DNA of 20,965 nucleotides, taken from NCBI GenBank assembly GCA_934613165.1, contig CAKTSW010000003.1, positions 1-20,965 on the forward strand, read 5' to 3'. This document shows positions 14,740 to 20,963 of the stretch, piece after piece. The notes beneath the pieces were generated by a model that saw only the letters and a program-made list of their open reading frames with translations, ran no database searches and was not told where the DNA came from. Source of the stretch: an uncultured Ellagibacter sp. Lineage in GTDB: Bacteria > Actinomycetota > Coriobacteriia > Coriobacteriales > Eggerthellaceae. Made by a program: the position numbers and the translations under genes. The number at the start of each line of letters is the position of its first letter. Position 1 is the stretch's first letter.

Positions 14740-15363
14740 ATGTGCGGAAGATGCGTCATATTCACATTCGACGAGGTTCTCGAAATCGTGCGGCAGATCG
14801 AGGTCGGCGCGCCGCTCAACTTGGAGCCAGACTGGCCTGCGCGAAAGCCGCAGGCGTACCCGAAGTCGCTCGCGCCCCTCATCGTGCCGTCGTTCGACAC
14901 GGCGCAGCCCGCCCCGAACCTGGGCCTGGGGAGCCTTGCCGCCCGCGATCTGTCCTGGGGCTTCGAGGAGTCGTGGAAGCCCGGGGTGGTCTTCAACACG
15001 CGCATCGAAAGCGCCATGAAGCCCACCTGGCGCGACTCAATGGAGCACCGTCGCTGCGTCATACCGGTGCCTGCTTTCTTTGAGTCCAGCCAGAGCGAGA
15101 CATTCCCTTCGCCCAAGACCGGCAAGCCAATCAAGCGCCAGTACGAGTTCCGCGTGCCCGGGCAGGACATCATCCTCATTGGCTGCACGTGGAAGGGCGA
15201 TGCCTTTTCAATGGTCACCACCGAGGCGAACGCCGACATGGCACCCATCCATCACCGCATGCCGCTCATCGTGAGGCAGGAGGAGCTGCCGCTCTGGCTC
15301 GGCCCGAACTACATGGAGCTTGCGGACCGATCGTCGATCCGCCTCGAAGCCCAGCCGGCGTAG
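14740..15363 (+). CDS. SRAP (SOS response-associated peptidase) family protein, YedK/HMCES-like
   Basis: A 207-aa protein that in this family binds abasic sites in single-stranded DNA by a covalent link through Cys2. It starts MCGRC, so after Met removal the N-terminal Cys is exposed. The other family residues are visible: Asn in VVFNTRIES (YedK Asn75), Glu in PAFFES (YedK Glu105) and His in IHHRMP (YedK His160). Length is close to YedK (about 222). The start is fixed by the MCGR motif although no ribosome site precedes it. TACGAT at 14728-14733, 6 nt before the ATG, suggests a leaderless transcript. It sits on the same strand as the SOS-linked polymerase, consistent with a damage-tolerance role. 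No SOS box was seen directly upstream. Confidence 0.95.
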   Translation: MCGRCVIFTFDEVLEIVRQIEVGAPLNLEPDWPARKPQAYPKSLAPLIVPSFDTAQPAPNLGLGSLAARDLSWGFEESWKPGVVFNTRIESAMKPTWRDSMEHRRCVIPVPAFFESSQSETFPSPKTGKPIKRQYEFRVPGQDIILIGCTWKGDAFSMVTTEANADMAPIHHRMPLIVRQEELPLWLGPNYMELADRSSIRLEAQPA

Positions 15364-15385
15364 CTCATTGGGTAGTTTTCAGAGA

Positions 15386-15424
15386 GAAACGCCTGTTCAG
15401 GCGCACGGGGTCAATTTGACCCCG
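15386..15424. repeat. 39-bp palindromic element, copy 2
   Basis: GAAACGCCTGT, TCAG, five bases, then CGGGGTCAATTTGACCCCG. The palindrome is perfect over 21 bp (15405-15425). It starts 22 bp after the SRAP stop codon. No T run follows, so it is not an ordinary terminator. Confidence 0.85.
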
Positions 15425-15651
15425 TAAACCCTAGGGGTCGTGCAGCGCCCAACGCCCAGCGTCTTTTTGTTCGAATCCCATTCCATCAACGACACCATAT
15501 CCGCCTGTAGCATTGAGGCGAAGAAGCCTCCTTACGCTCGTTGTAAAAAGTGTTCGTCGTCGCTTGGATTGGTTGCATTATCGGCATAGTCCATCAACAT
15601 CTTTACCTTATTTCAAAAAGCTCCGCGCCCATGCCCTTTGCCTGTAGGTCT
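15425..15651. other. AT-richer intergenic stretch between convergent genes
   Basis: No gene is supported. It contains GTTCGAATCCCA (15469-15480), which looks like a tRNA T-loop and 3' stem, but no matching 5' T-stem, anticodon arm or acceptor can be built, so it is at most a fragment. A small hairpin GAGGC/GCCTC lies at 15515-15530. Composition is lower in GC than the genes on both sides. Confidence 0.3.
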
Positions 15652-15885
15652 CTAGGTTGAAAGGCTGATCCAGGCAAGAATAGTGAATAATCCACCGAGA
15701 AAGACGAGCAGCACCGTGTAGCCGATTTGCGCAGTGCGCCATTCCGTTTTGCTCGGTGGGCGGTTCTTGTCGTAACCAGTATCCCGCATCCTCCATAGCT
15801 TAGAGCCGGGCTTAACGACCCAGACCGAAGCGATGGAGAGCATAAATGCGAGCGCCACGACAACGGGAGCGACAACGCTAATCAC
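15652..15885 (-). CDS. Small two-helix membrane protein
   Basis: A 77-aa protein with helices at about residues 3-24 and 54-74, joined by a basic, polar loop (KPGSKLWRMRDTGYDKNRPP). The ATG at 15885 overlaps the stop of the upstream membrane gene by 4 nt, and GGAGGG stands 8 nt upstream, so the two are translationally coupled. No family is recognised. A partner subunit or immunity-like role for the larger membrane protein is possible but unproven. Confidence 0.78.
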   Translation of the reverse strand: MISVVAPVVVALAFMLSIASVWVVKPGSKLWRMRDTGYDKNRPPSKTEWRTAQIGYTVLLVFLGGLFTILAWISLST

Positions 15886-16892
15886 TCAAACCCTCCGAAC
15901 ACTCCTTGGCTGCATCCGTAAAAGCGCGGGGGGTCGTCGAGGCTCAAGCCGATGACTCGCACTTGCTTCTCGCCGAGCATGGTGCGAACCGTAATAGGAC
16001 GCTTCGACACGATCCAGACGTTCGCTTGGTAGAACGTCCCATAGTTGAGCCTGTCCGATTTCTCGATATCTCGGATGTCGTTCTCGGAGAGGCAGACCTT
16101 TTCGATTTCAGCGAACGGAATCGTGGCGTACATCTGAATGCCGCATTCCATGCGAACGTAGTCGGCGCCGATTGCGACGGGCCGCATGATGCGGGCCCTT
16201 GCATCGCCCGCGAGCCACACGACCGCGTAGACCGAGAGAGCCGTGACTGCGAACGCTGCCGCGATGCTCCACTGGGACACAAGCATATGGACGCCGACGA
16301 TCTCCACGGGGAACGCGAGCGCGAGGCCGAGCATCATGTTCATGTAGCCGCCGGCGTTGTGGTAGCTGAACGCCTTCTCGCCCGGCAGCACGTAGGGCTT
16401 CTTTCGCCAGGAGAGCAGGGCGTAGTACCACACGCTGAGCTCGGCCGCCGTCATGCTCGCCGGCATGTCCTTACGGACGAGGTAGCGCATCGTGTCCTTG
16501 AACCACGCCATGGGGTCGTCGCTGCTCTCCTTGGCGGACCGGTAGACCCCGACGATCTTCCGGACTTCCCTGACTGCGATGGCGAGCTCTACCGGGACCA
16601 ATACGGAGAGCAGGTACGGGAGGATGCCGGCCTCGGGCGACCCGAGCGCGACGACGCTGAGCGCATATCCCATCCAGATGACCGGGATGACGGCGAGCAG
16701 CGTGAGCTTCCTCGGCCTCACCACGAGCAGGTAGAAGCCGAGCGGGATTCCGACCATGAAGTCGAGGGGAAGAGCGACGCCCTCGATATGGACGGGGATG
16801 TATCGAGCGGAGGCAACGCCGTAGGCGTAAAGGAGGAGGCCTAGCGCGCAAAAGATTACGAGGCCATTCTTTCGAGTTCTTGCTGTATCCAT
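15882..16892 (-). CDS. Polytopic membrane protein with C-terminal soluble domain, unknown function
   Basis: A 336-aa protein from ATG 16892, which has GAGGAAGG about 7 nt upstream. The frame stays open to 17066, but the extra part lacks coding character and a ribosome site. Helices are seen near residues 10-28, 42-58, 63-82, 90-107, then a ~75-residue cytoplasmic segment (DDPMAWFKDTMRYLV), then two more near 188-208 and 213-231. The last ~100 residues (ADYVRMECGIQMYATIPFAE, then IEKVCLSENDI and QANVWIVSKRPITVRTMLG) look like a beta-rich PH-type domain of the kind found at the end of bacterial membrane proteins of unknown function. It is divergent from the XRE regulator gene at 17304, which may control it. 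Confidence 0.82.
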   Translation of the reverse strand: MDTARTRKNGLVIFCALGLLLYAYGVASARYIPVHIEGVALPLDFMVGIPLGFYLLVVRPRKLTLLAVIPVIWMGYALSVVALGSPEAGILPYLLSVLVPVELAIAVREVRKIVGVYRSAKESSDDPMAWFKDTMRYLVRKDMPASMTAAELSVWYYALLSWRKKPYVLPGEKAFSYHNAGGYMNMMLGLALAFPVEIVGVHMLVSQWSIAAAFAVTALSVYAVVWLAGDARARIMRPVAIGADYVRMECGIQMYATIPFAEIEKVCLSENDIRDIEKSDRLNYGTFYQANVWIVSKRPITVRTMLGEKQVRVIGLSLDDPPRFYGCSQGVFGGFE

Positions 16893-17199
16893 CTTTTTAC
16901 CTTCCTCGGCATGAGGGGACGAATCATCTTCGGCAAATTTGGCTTGGCGTTGCTCGGAAAGAATCAGCACGAGAAATCTTCCCGCGTCCCATAGCCGACG
17001 CAAGTTAGCGCGCAATGCGCCTGCATGTACAAGTATAGTCGGCCCATAGACGCCAAATCCCAGCAAGTCCTCTCAGAGGTGCCAGGAGAGCGAAGATGCC
17101 TCCTCCACGATGCCAGGAAAGGAAGCGGCAGGGGCGCAGCAGGCGGCAGCGATCGACCCCGTGAGCGATGCGCCGCCTATCGCAGTGCGCTCACTCCCC

Positions 17200-17216
17200 G
17201 TCAACCGCTAGTTGAC
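17200..17216. promoter_or_regulatory. Perfect dyad GTCAAC-N5-GTTGAC, candidate operator
   Basis: GTCAAC, CGCTA, GTTGAC. It lies 32 bp upstream of the -35 of the regulator promoter and between the divergent units. This is the type of site XRE-type regulators bind. Binding by the adjacent gene product is inferred. Confidence 0.5.
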
Positions 17217-17247
17217 TTTCTGCCGAGGTGTGTCCACGCACTCTCGC

Positions 17248-17276
17248 TTGTTCGCGGCATTTCTGCATCGGATAAT
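17248..17276 (+). promoter_or_regulatory. Promoter for the XRE regulator gene
   Basis: -35 TTGTTC (17248-17253), 17-bp spacer, -10 GATAAT (17271-17276). The start of transcription would fall near 17283, about 20 nt before the ATG, leaving room for the ribosome site at 17292-17300. Confidence 0.55.
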
Positions 17277-17303
17277 TGGGTGGAGTCAATCGAAGGAGAG
17301 CCC

Positions 17304-18458
17304 ATGAGCAAGCTGTCATTATCGGACACCCTCGTCTCCCTGAGGACCGCGCATCGCCTCACGCAAGAAGAAGTCGCCAGCCACCTCGGGATCACCAAGG
17401 CCGCCGTCTCCAAATGGGAGTGCGGCCAGAGTATGCCCGACATCTCGATGCTGCCCCTCATCGTCGAGCTCTACGGCGTGAGCATCGACGAGCTCTTCGG
17501 CAGATCCGACGACGTCACCCAAGACGAAGCCGACGCCATCTACCTCAAGGCGCTCGGCCTTCTCGGCGAGGACCGCGCCTCGGGGCTGGACTACGTAGAC
17601 GCCCAGGCAAGGCAGCATTGGTCGTGCCTGCCTGTCGTGCGACTGCTCGCCATGGCCGCCTTCGCCCAGATCGCGGCGAGCGACGGGTTCGAGGCGCGCC
17701 CCCTTGAGGGCGACGCCGCCGCGCTTGCGGAAACGGCGGAAAGGATCTTACGCCGCGCCATCGACCTGGGCCCGCAGGGCGCTCCCTCCCAGATCGACGT
17801 CCTGCCCCTCGCTCGCATACTGCAATGGACGGGACGCTTCGATGAGGCGAGGGCCCTCGTCGAGCACCTCGCGCCGGCGGAGCCGAACCTGGCGGCGCTG
17901 TCCCTGGCCCAGCTGCACCTCGAAGAAGGGCAACAGGACGCCGCATTGGAGACGCTCCAGCGCCAGCTGCTCTTATCGCTCGTCGAGTCGATGGGAACCC
18001 TTGCCGCGCTCGCGCCGATATGCGATGACGAGCAGCTGGAAGAGATCTCGACCCTGGCGGGGCGCATGCAGGCCTCGCCCGAATACGTCGCCCTCTTCCC
18101 GGCGCTTCTGCCATCCGTCTTCTACGAGTCGGCCAAGCGGTCTGCGGAACAGGGAGATGCTGACGAAACGCTTGATGCGCTTACCTCGCTGTCCGAGGCC
18201 GTCGACAGATACTGCGGGGTTCTACTGCATCCGCACAACGCCTCGCTCTTCGACCGTATCCCGGACCTCGTCTGGGAAGAGCCGGCCGACAGCACCGCAG
18301 AGGAGGAGAGGGCCAAGGCGGCGGCCGTGATAAGGCAGACCTACGCCTCCAAGCTCGCCGACGAGGGCTGCTGGGACGGGCTGCGCGGCGAGCCTGCGTT
18401 CAAGGCAGTCCTAGCGCATATAGAGAACAAGGCTGCCGAGGAGCTCCGCCATGAGTAG
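17304..18458 (+). CDS. XRE-family regulator with helical repeat C-terminal region
   Basis: A 384-aa protein. ATG 17304 follows GAAGGAGAG. Residues about 7-62 are a clear XRE/Cro-type HTH (LRTAHRLTQEEVASHLGI, TKAAVSKWECGQSMPD, ending LYGVSIDELFG). The remaining ~310 residues are almost all helical, Ala/Leu/Glu-rich, with TPR-like pairs near 165-235 (ARILQWTGRFDEARALVEHL, then LAALSLAQLHLEEGQQDAAL). This layout (HTH plus TPR-like sensor) occurs in regulators that respond to peptides or partner proteins. The ligand here is unknown. It overlaps the next small membrane ORF by 8 nt and is divergent from a two-gene membrane operon. The dyad at 17200 may be its own operator. Confidence 0.9.
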   Translation: MSKLSLSDTLVSLRTAHRLTQEEVASHLGITKAAVSKWECGQSMPDISMLPLIVELYGVSIDELFGRSDDVTQDEADAIYLKALGLLGEDRASGLDYVDAQARQHWSCLPVVRLLAMAAFAQIAASDGFEARPLEGDAAALAETAERILRRAIDLGPQGAPSQIDVLPLARILQWTGRFDEARALVEHLAPAEPNLAALSLAQLHLEEGQQDAALETLQRQLLLSLVESMGTLAALAPICDDEQLEEISTLAGRMQASPEYVALFPALLPSVFYESAKRSAEQGDADETLDALTSLSEAVDRYCGVLLHPHNASLFDRIPDLVWEEPADSTAEEERAKAAAVIRQTYASKLADEGCWDGLRGEPAFKAVLAHIENKAAEELRHE

Positions 18459-18792
18459 CATCGATCTCGCCTTGAGGTGCCTCGTCATCGCCGTCGCCTG
18501 GCACCTCGCCTGCGCATGGGTGCAAACATTCCAGTCGCCCTATCCGATCGCCGATGCGTTCGAGCTGGCAGGCACGGCGGAGGAGCAGCTGTTCAAGAGC
18601 CTCGGCATCAGCTGGCGGAGCCTCGGTGCGGCCGCCTCGAAGGCGGCGTTCGTCTCGATTCTCATCGAGGGCTTCCGCAGAGGAGGCACAGGATTGCCAG
18701 CCCCTACCGTTCCCGCCCTCCATCTTCAGCATTATTTCGCGTGCAACCCCCAAGCCTATTGCATGCCCCAATCCCCCGCAACGCCGCACTGA
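18451..18792 (+). CDS. Small membrane protein coupled to the XRE-TPR regulator
   Basis: A 113-aa frame overlapping the regulator's end by 8 nt, with GAGGAGCTC about 6 nt before the ATG. Residues 6-24 form one good membrane helix (LALRCLVIAVAWHLACAW), followed by an amphipathic segment (FELAGTAEEQLFKSLGI). After about residue 80 the character changes to a Pro/His/Cys-rich tail (GLPAPTVPALHLQHYF) that does not look like protein under selection. The original gene may have ended or been frameshifted near 18690. The first 80 residues are well supported and the tail is doubtful. Confidence 0.6.
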   Translation: MSSIDLALRCLVIAVAWHLACAWVQTFQSPYPIADAFELAGTAEEQLFKSLGISWRSLGAAASKAAFVSILIEGFRRGGTGLPAPTVPALHLQHYFACNPQAYCMPQSPATPH

Positions 18793-18898
18793 TGTCCTCG
18801 CAGATGCTCACGTCAGCGTTGCGGAGCGCCTCGACGATCCTGCTTCGCAACGCGGGCCTCTACCTCACGATTGGCAGATAGTTTCCTGCTTTTTTATC

Positions 18899-18937
18899 AA
18901 ATTGCCAGCTCAGACCCACGGGGTCAATTTGACCCCG
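18899..18937. repeat. 39-bp palindromic element, copy 3
   Basis: AAATTGCCAGC, TCAG, five bases, then CGGGGTCAATTTGACCCCG; the palindrome is perfect over 21 bp (18918-18938). It lies in the 222-bp gap between the small membrane ORF and the 153-aa gene, just after a CTGCTTTTTTAT tract. Confidence 0.85.
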
Positions 18938-19014
18938 TTAATCTGGGAGCCTGAAAGAGCGCATGCTTCGGCGGCCCGTGCGCTTGCCGGAAGCGTCCTC
19001 GCAGGCTTTAGATC

Positions 19015-19476
19015 ATGTGGGAGAATATAGGGGATGCAAAAGGAGATTCCGTCTCGATATCCGGTCGGGACCGTTTAGGAGCGCAGTTGCCCGACATCAG
19101 ATGCAGAAAGTTCTCTGACTTCCTTTCGACCAAGAAGGACCACTACCCGTATTCCGATAGGTACATTGCCGAAGTCCACGATTCGCCGGATAAGACGGGC
19201 CGGACGGAGCGGGAGCACATGGTCGTGTGGTTCCGCGCGAACGAGACCAAAGGCTCTGGATCCTATTCAAGGGAGACCCCCAACAGGAGCGCTCGCCGTT
19301 GCTACAACAGCCTCATGAACGCGGCATCGCTGCTCTGGATCGCCGAGGCGGTTGGGGTCGACGAGCTGACCGTTCGTAGAGCCTTCGAGGCTGCCGTCGC
19401 CGCCGGCGACTATCGGCGCGCATGCGGGGCTATCCGCAAGATAATCACCTGGGACATGATCTACGCATTAGCGTAA
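19015..19476 (+). CDS. Hypothetical protein, mobile-element type
   Basis: A 153-aa basic soluble protein, ATG at 19015 with no good ribosome site, so the start is uncertain. The middle has a Lys/Arg/Asp-rich stretch (TKKDHYPYSDRYIAEVHDSP). The last ~55 residues are helical: LMNAASLLWIAEAVGVDELT, then VRRAFEAAVAAGDYRRACGA and ending IRKIITWDMIYALA. The ending, with an I-R-K-I-I-x-W-[DE]-x-I pattern, recalls short unnamed proteins of Gram-positive mobile elements (from memory, not verified). Codon use matches the neighbouring genes. No function is assigned. Palindromic element copy 3 lies 77 bp upstream. Confidence 0.72.
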   Translation: MWENIGDAKGDSVSISGRDRLGAQLPDIRCRKFSDFLSTKKDHYPYSDRYIAEVHDSPDKTGRTEREHMVVWFRANETKGSGSYSRETPNRSARRCYNSLMNAASLLWIAEAVGVDELTVRRAFEAAVAAGDYRRACGAIRKIITWDMIYALA

Positions 19477-19536
19477 TGCCTTCGCGTGCTTCGCTCCGAT
19501 CGCGCATGCGAAGAAACACCAGATGAAACGTGATGT

Positions 19537-19548
19537 CAAAGACTTTTG
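19537..19548. promoter_or_regulatory. Dyad CAAAGACTTTTG, candidate operator site 1
   Basis: Inverted repeat CAAA-N4-TTTG. The same 12-mer with one change (CAAAGACATTTG) stands 44 bp downstream, about four helical turns. Both lie upstream of the XRE-membrane regulator start at 19643, with TTGACC at 19559-19564 between them. Confidence 0.45.
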
Positions 19549-19580
19549 TCAGCATCGATTGACCGGCAAGGTCTATATGC

Positions 19581-19592
19581 CAAAGACATTTG
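19581..19592. promoter_or_regulatory. Dyad CAAAGACATTTG, candidate operator site 2
   Basis: Second CAAA-N4-TTTG dyad, 11 of 12 bases identical to that at 19537-19548. It is 50 bp before the regulator's GTG. A -10 at 17 bp from TTGACC would fall on this box, but its sequence is a poor -10, so the promoter itself is not fixed. Confidence 0.45.
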
Positions 19593-19642
19593 GTTGTAAT
19601 CTTTTGCGCCATAGCACATCTTGAGTCGAGAAAGGACACGCA

Positions 19643-20251
19643 GTGCAGCTCAAGGAACACTTGAAGGAGCATCGGCAGCGCCTCGGTCTCTCGCAGGAGG
19701 ACCTCGCCGAGCGCATCTTCGTGACGCGCCAGACCATCTCCAACTGGGAGACGGACAAGACGTATCCGGACGTGCAGAGCCTCCTGCTCCTAAGCGAACT
19801 CTTCGGCGTGTCCATAGACGAGCTCGTGAAGGGAGATGTGGCCGCAATGGAATCGGAGATCAAGAAGGAATGGAGAAGGATGTCGCGGCTCATCGCGGCG
19901 GCATGGGGACTCATCGCCTTGGGCATCCTGTGCGCGGTCGCGGGGTTCGTCGCGCACACGGGGCCGTCGTCGGTTCTCCCAGGATGGAGCGAGGGCGAGG
20001 TGCTCGGATGCGTAGCGTTCCTCTTCCTCTGGCTGATAGGCCTGGGGCTTGCTCACCAGGTGGAGCGGATGAAGAAGGCCAGCGACCTTGTCACGTACAA
20101 GGACATCCTCGCCTTCTCGAAAGGCGAGGAGCCAATTCGCGACGACGATGCGCTCGGCCGTCGCCAGCCGCTGGCATCCAACGCATTGAAGTTCATCGCG
20201 GCGGCGCTCGTGGGCCTGGCTGTCGCGTTCGTCGTCACAAGATTTCTGTAG
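19643..20251 (+). CDS. Membrane-bound XRE-family regulator (HTH plus three helices)
   Basis: A 202-aa protein from GTG 19643, with GAAAGGA 7 nt upstream. Residues 1-62 are an XRE HTH (LKEHRQRLGLSQEDLAERIF, then VTRQTISNWETDKTYPDVQS, ending LFGVSIDELVKGD). Membrane helices follow at about 83-105 (MSRLIAAAWGLIALGILCAV), 118-138 and 181-202. A ~40-residue charged loop (KKASDLVTYKDILAFSKGEE) lies between helices 2 and 3. HTH regulators fused to a few helices are common in Gram-positives and are thought to sense membrane or envelope state. A 44-aa one-helix peptide gene follows 29 nt later. Two matching dyads upstream suggest autoregulation. Confidence 0.92.
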   Translation: MQLKEHLKEHRQRLGLSQEDLAERIFVTRQTISNWETDKTYPDVQSLLLLSELFGVSIDELVKGDVAAMESEIKKEWRRMSRLIAAAWGLIALGILCAVAGFVAHTGPSSVLPGWSEGEVLGCVAFLFLWLIGLGLAHQVERMKKASDLVTYKDILAFSKGEEPIRDDDALGRRQPLASNALKFIAAALVGLAVAFVVTRFL

Positions 20252-20280
20252 GAACAGTCGCAGTGGAAGGAAGGTACGTC

Positions 20281-20415
20281 ATGGACGGTTTGATGGCAAT
20301 CATCATCTTCGTAGTCTTTATCGCGGGAGGGAGCTGCTCACTCGCCGGGACATGGTGGGCGAAGAGAGCGAAAGACAAGGAGCCGGATTCCGGCACGCCG
20401 AATGCGCTGGAGTAG
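20281..20415 (+). CDS. 44-aa single-pass membrane peptide
   Basis: ATG 20281 with GAAGGAAGG 6-7 nt upstream, stop at 20413-20415. Residues 4-25 are one membrane helix (LMAIIIFVVFIAGGSCSLAG), followed by a short basic/acidic cytoplasmic tail (WWAKRAKDKEPDSG). It begins 29 nt after the XRE-membrane regulator and is followed 43 nt later by an intrinsic terminator, so it closes that operon. It probably acts with the membrane regulator, for example as a modulator. That is inference from pairing only. Confidence 0.72.
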   Translation: MDGLMAIIIFVVFIAGGSCSLAGTWWAKRAKDKEPDSGTPNALE

Positions 20416-20458
20416 GCTGCGCCTGTCACGAAGCCCTTATAGACTTTCGGATTCAACC

Positions 20459-20492
20459 AAGTGGCCGGGAATGCCCCTCGGCCACTTCTTTT
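20459..20492 (+). terminator. Rho-independent terminator of the XRE-membrane operon
   Basis: AAGTGGCCG (20459-20467) pairs with CGGCCACTT (20479-20487), a 9-bp stem with an 11-nt loop, followed by CTTTTTAC. It stands 43 bp after the stop of the 44-aa peptide gene. Confidence 0.88.
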
Positions 20493-20538
20493 TACGCTTT
20501 CACAAGAAGCAGATGGCCTAGCCGATCGGAGCAGACCC

Positions 20539-20684
20539 TGTAATCACTTTTGTGGAGATTGTAATCAGCTTATCTTGTTTCCGCAGTTAGATGGCATTTT
20601 CCAGCCTGCGATATTTACTCCTTTTCATATTCCCGGGGAGTAAATTTCCTCCATTTTGCAGGTATACAGGGGTGCCTGTAATCA
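20539..20684. repeat. Three direct copies of TGTAATCA
   Basis: Copies at 20539-20546, 20560-20567 and 20677-20684. The first two are 21 bp apart, two helical turns, as expected for paired binding sites of one regulator. CCTGTAATCA is shared by the first and third. Confidence 0.5.
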
Positions 20685-20753
20685 GGCGCTAGCATTCGCG
20701 CGGCATCGCCGCACGTCAGCGGCCATTTCCTGGCAAGCCACCATTTACTCCCC
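20613..20753. repeat. ATTTACTCC boxes, direct and inverted
   Basis: ATTTACTCC at 20613-20621 and 20743-20751, and its complement GGAGTAAAT at 20637-20645. The last two copies extend to an 11-bp perfect inverted pair GGGGAGTAAAT (20635-20645) / ATTTACTCCCC (20743-20753). The first and inverted copies can also fold as a 9-bp-stem hairpin. Confidence 0.55.
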
Positions 20754-20929
20754 GCGCGCAAAGAATAAATATCCGATAAGGCAAACCGAGTTCTGGTAAC
20801 ACAACATCTCGGACAGTCTTGGTCTCCTTGGAATCCATGTCTCCAGCTAGCACGCATAAGACGCGCTATTGGCTTTGTCCCCATAGAGTGGGAGTAGCTA
20901 TCGCGCTCTTTTAGAATGAGTTATAGCAA

Positions 20930-20963
20930 GGGGGCCGCACGGCGTCGTGCGGCCCCCTTTTTT
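20930..20963 (+). terminator. Strong rho-independent terminator at the right edge
   Basis: GGGGGCCGCACG (20930-20941), tetraloop GCGT, CGTGCGGCCCCC (20946-20957), then TTTTTT. A perfect 12-bp stem. No protein gene on the plus strand ends just before it, so the transcript it ends is not identified. Confidence 0.9.

Larger units (their letters stand above)
16893..17303. other. 411-bp divergent regulatory region
   Basis: It separates the minus-strand membrane operon from the plus-strand XRE regulator. On the plus side it holds a dyad at 17200-17216 and a good promoter at 17248-17276, listed separately. On the minus side TATACT (17032-17037) is a possible -10 with no clear -35 at 17 bp. No gene is supported inside. 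Confidence 0.45.
20493..20929. other. 437-bp repeat-containing region without a supported gene
   Basis: This region is more AT-rich than the rest. No frame combines a ribosome site with coding character; the longest minus frame (20615-20884) has unlikely composition. It contains three TGTAATCA direct repeats and three ATTTACTCC-type boxes (two direct, one inverted), listed below. A 25-codon plus frame starts at ATG near 20839 without a good ribosome site. A promoter or operator region, or a non-coding RNA ending at the terminator at 20930, are possible. Confidence 0.4.

Noticed and set aside
13832..15019. A 395-codon plus-strand frame crossing the MGNRAVIT and SRAP genes
   Set aside because: Arg-rich out-of-frame translation of two well-supported genes; no ribosome site.
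15469..15500. tRNA 3' end suggested by GTTCGAATCCCA
   Set aside because: No complementary T-stem, no anticodon arm and no acceptor pairing; at best a fragment of an old attachment site.
16893..17066. Longer N-terminus for the polytopic membrane protein starting at 17066
   Set aside because: The extension has no ribosome site and no coding character, while ATG 16892 has a good GAGGAAGG site and starts just before the first helix.
20615..20884. An 89-codon minus-strand frame at the right edge
   Set aside because: Unlikely composition, no ribosome site, and it overlaps all the repeated boxes.
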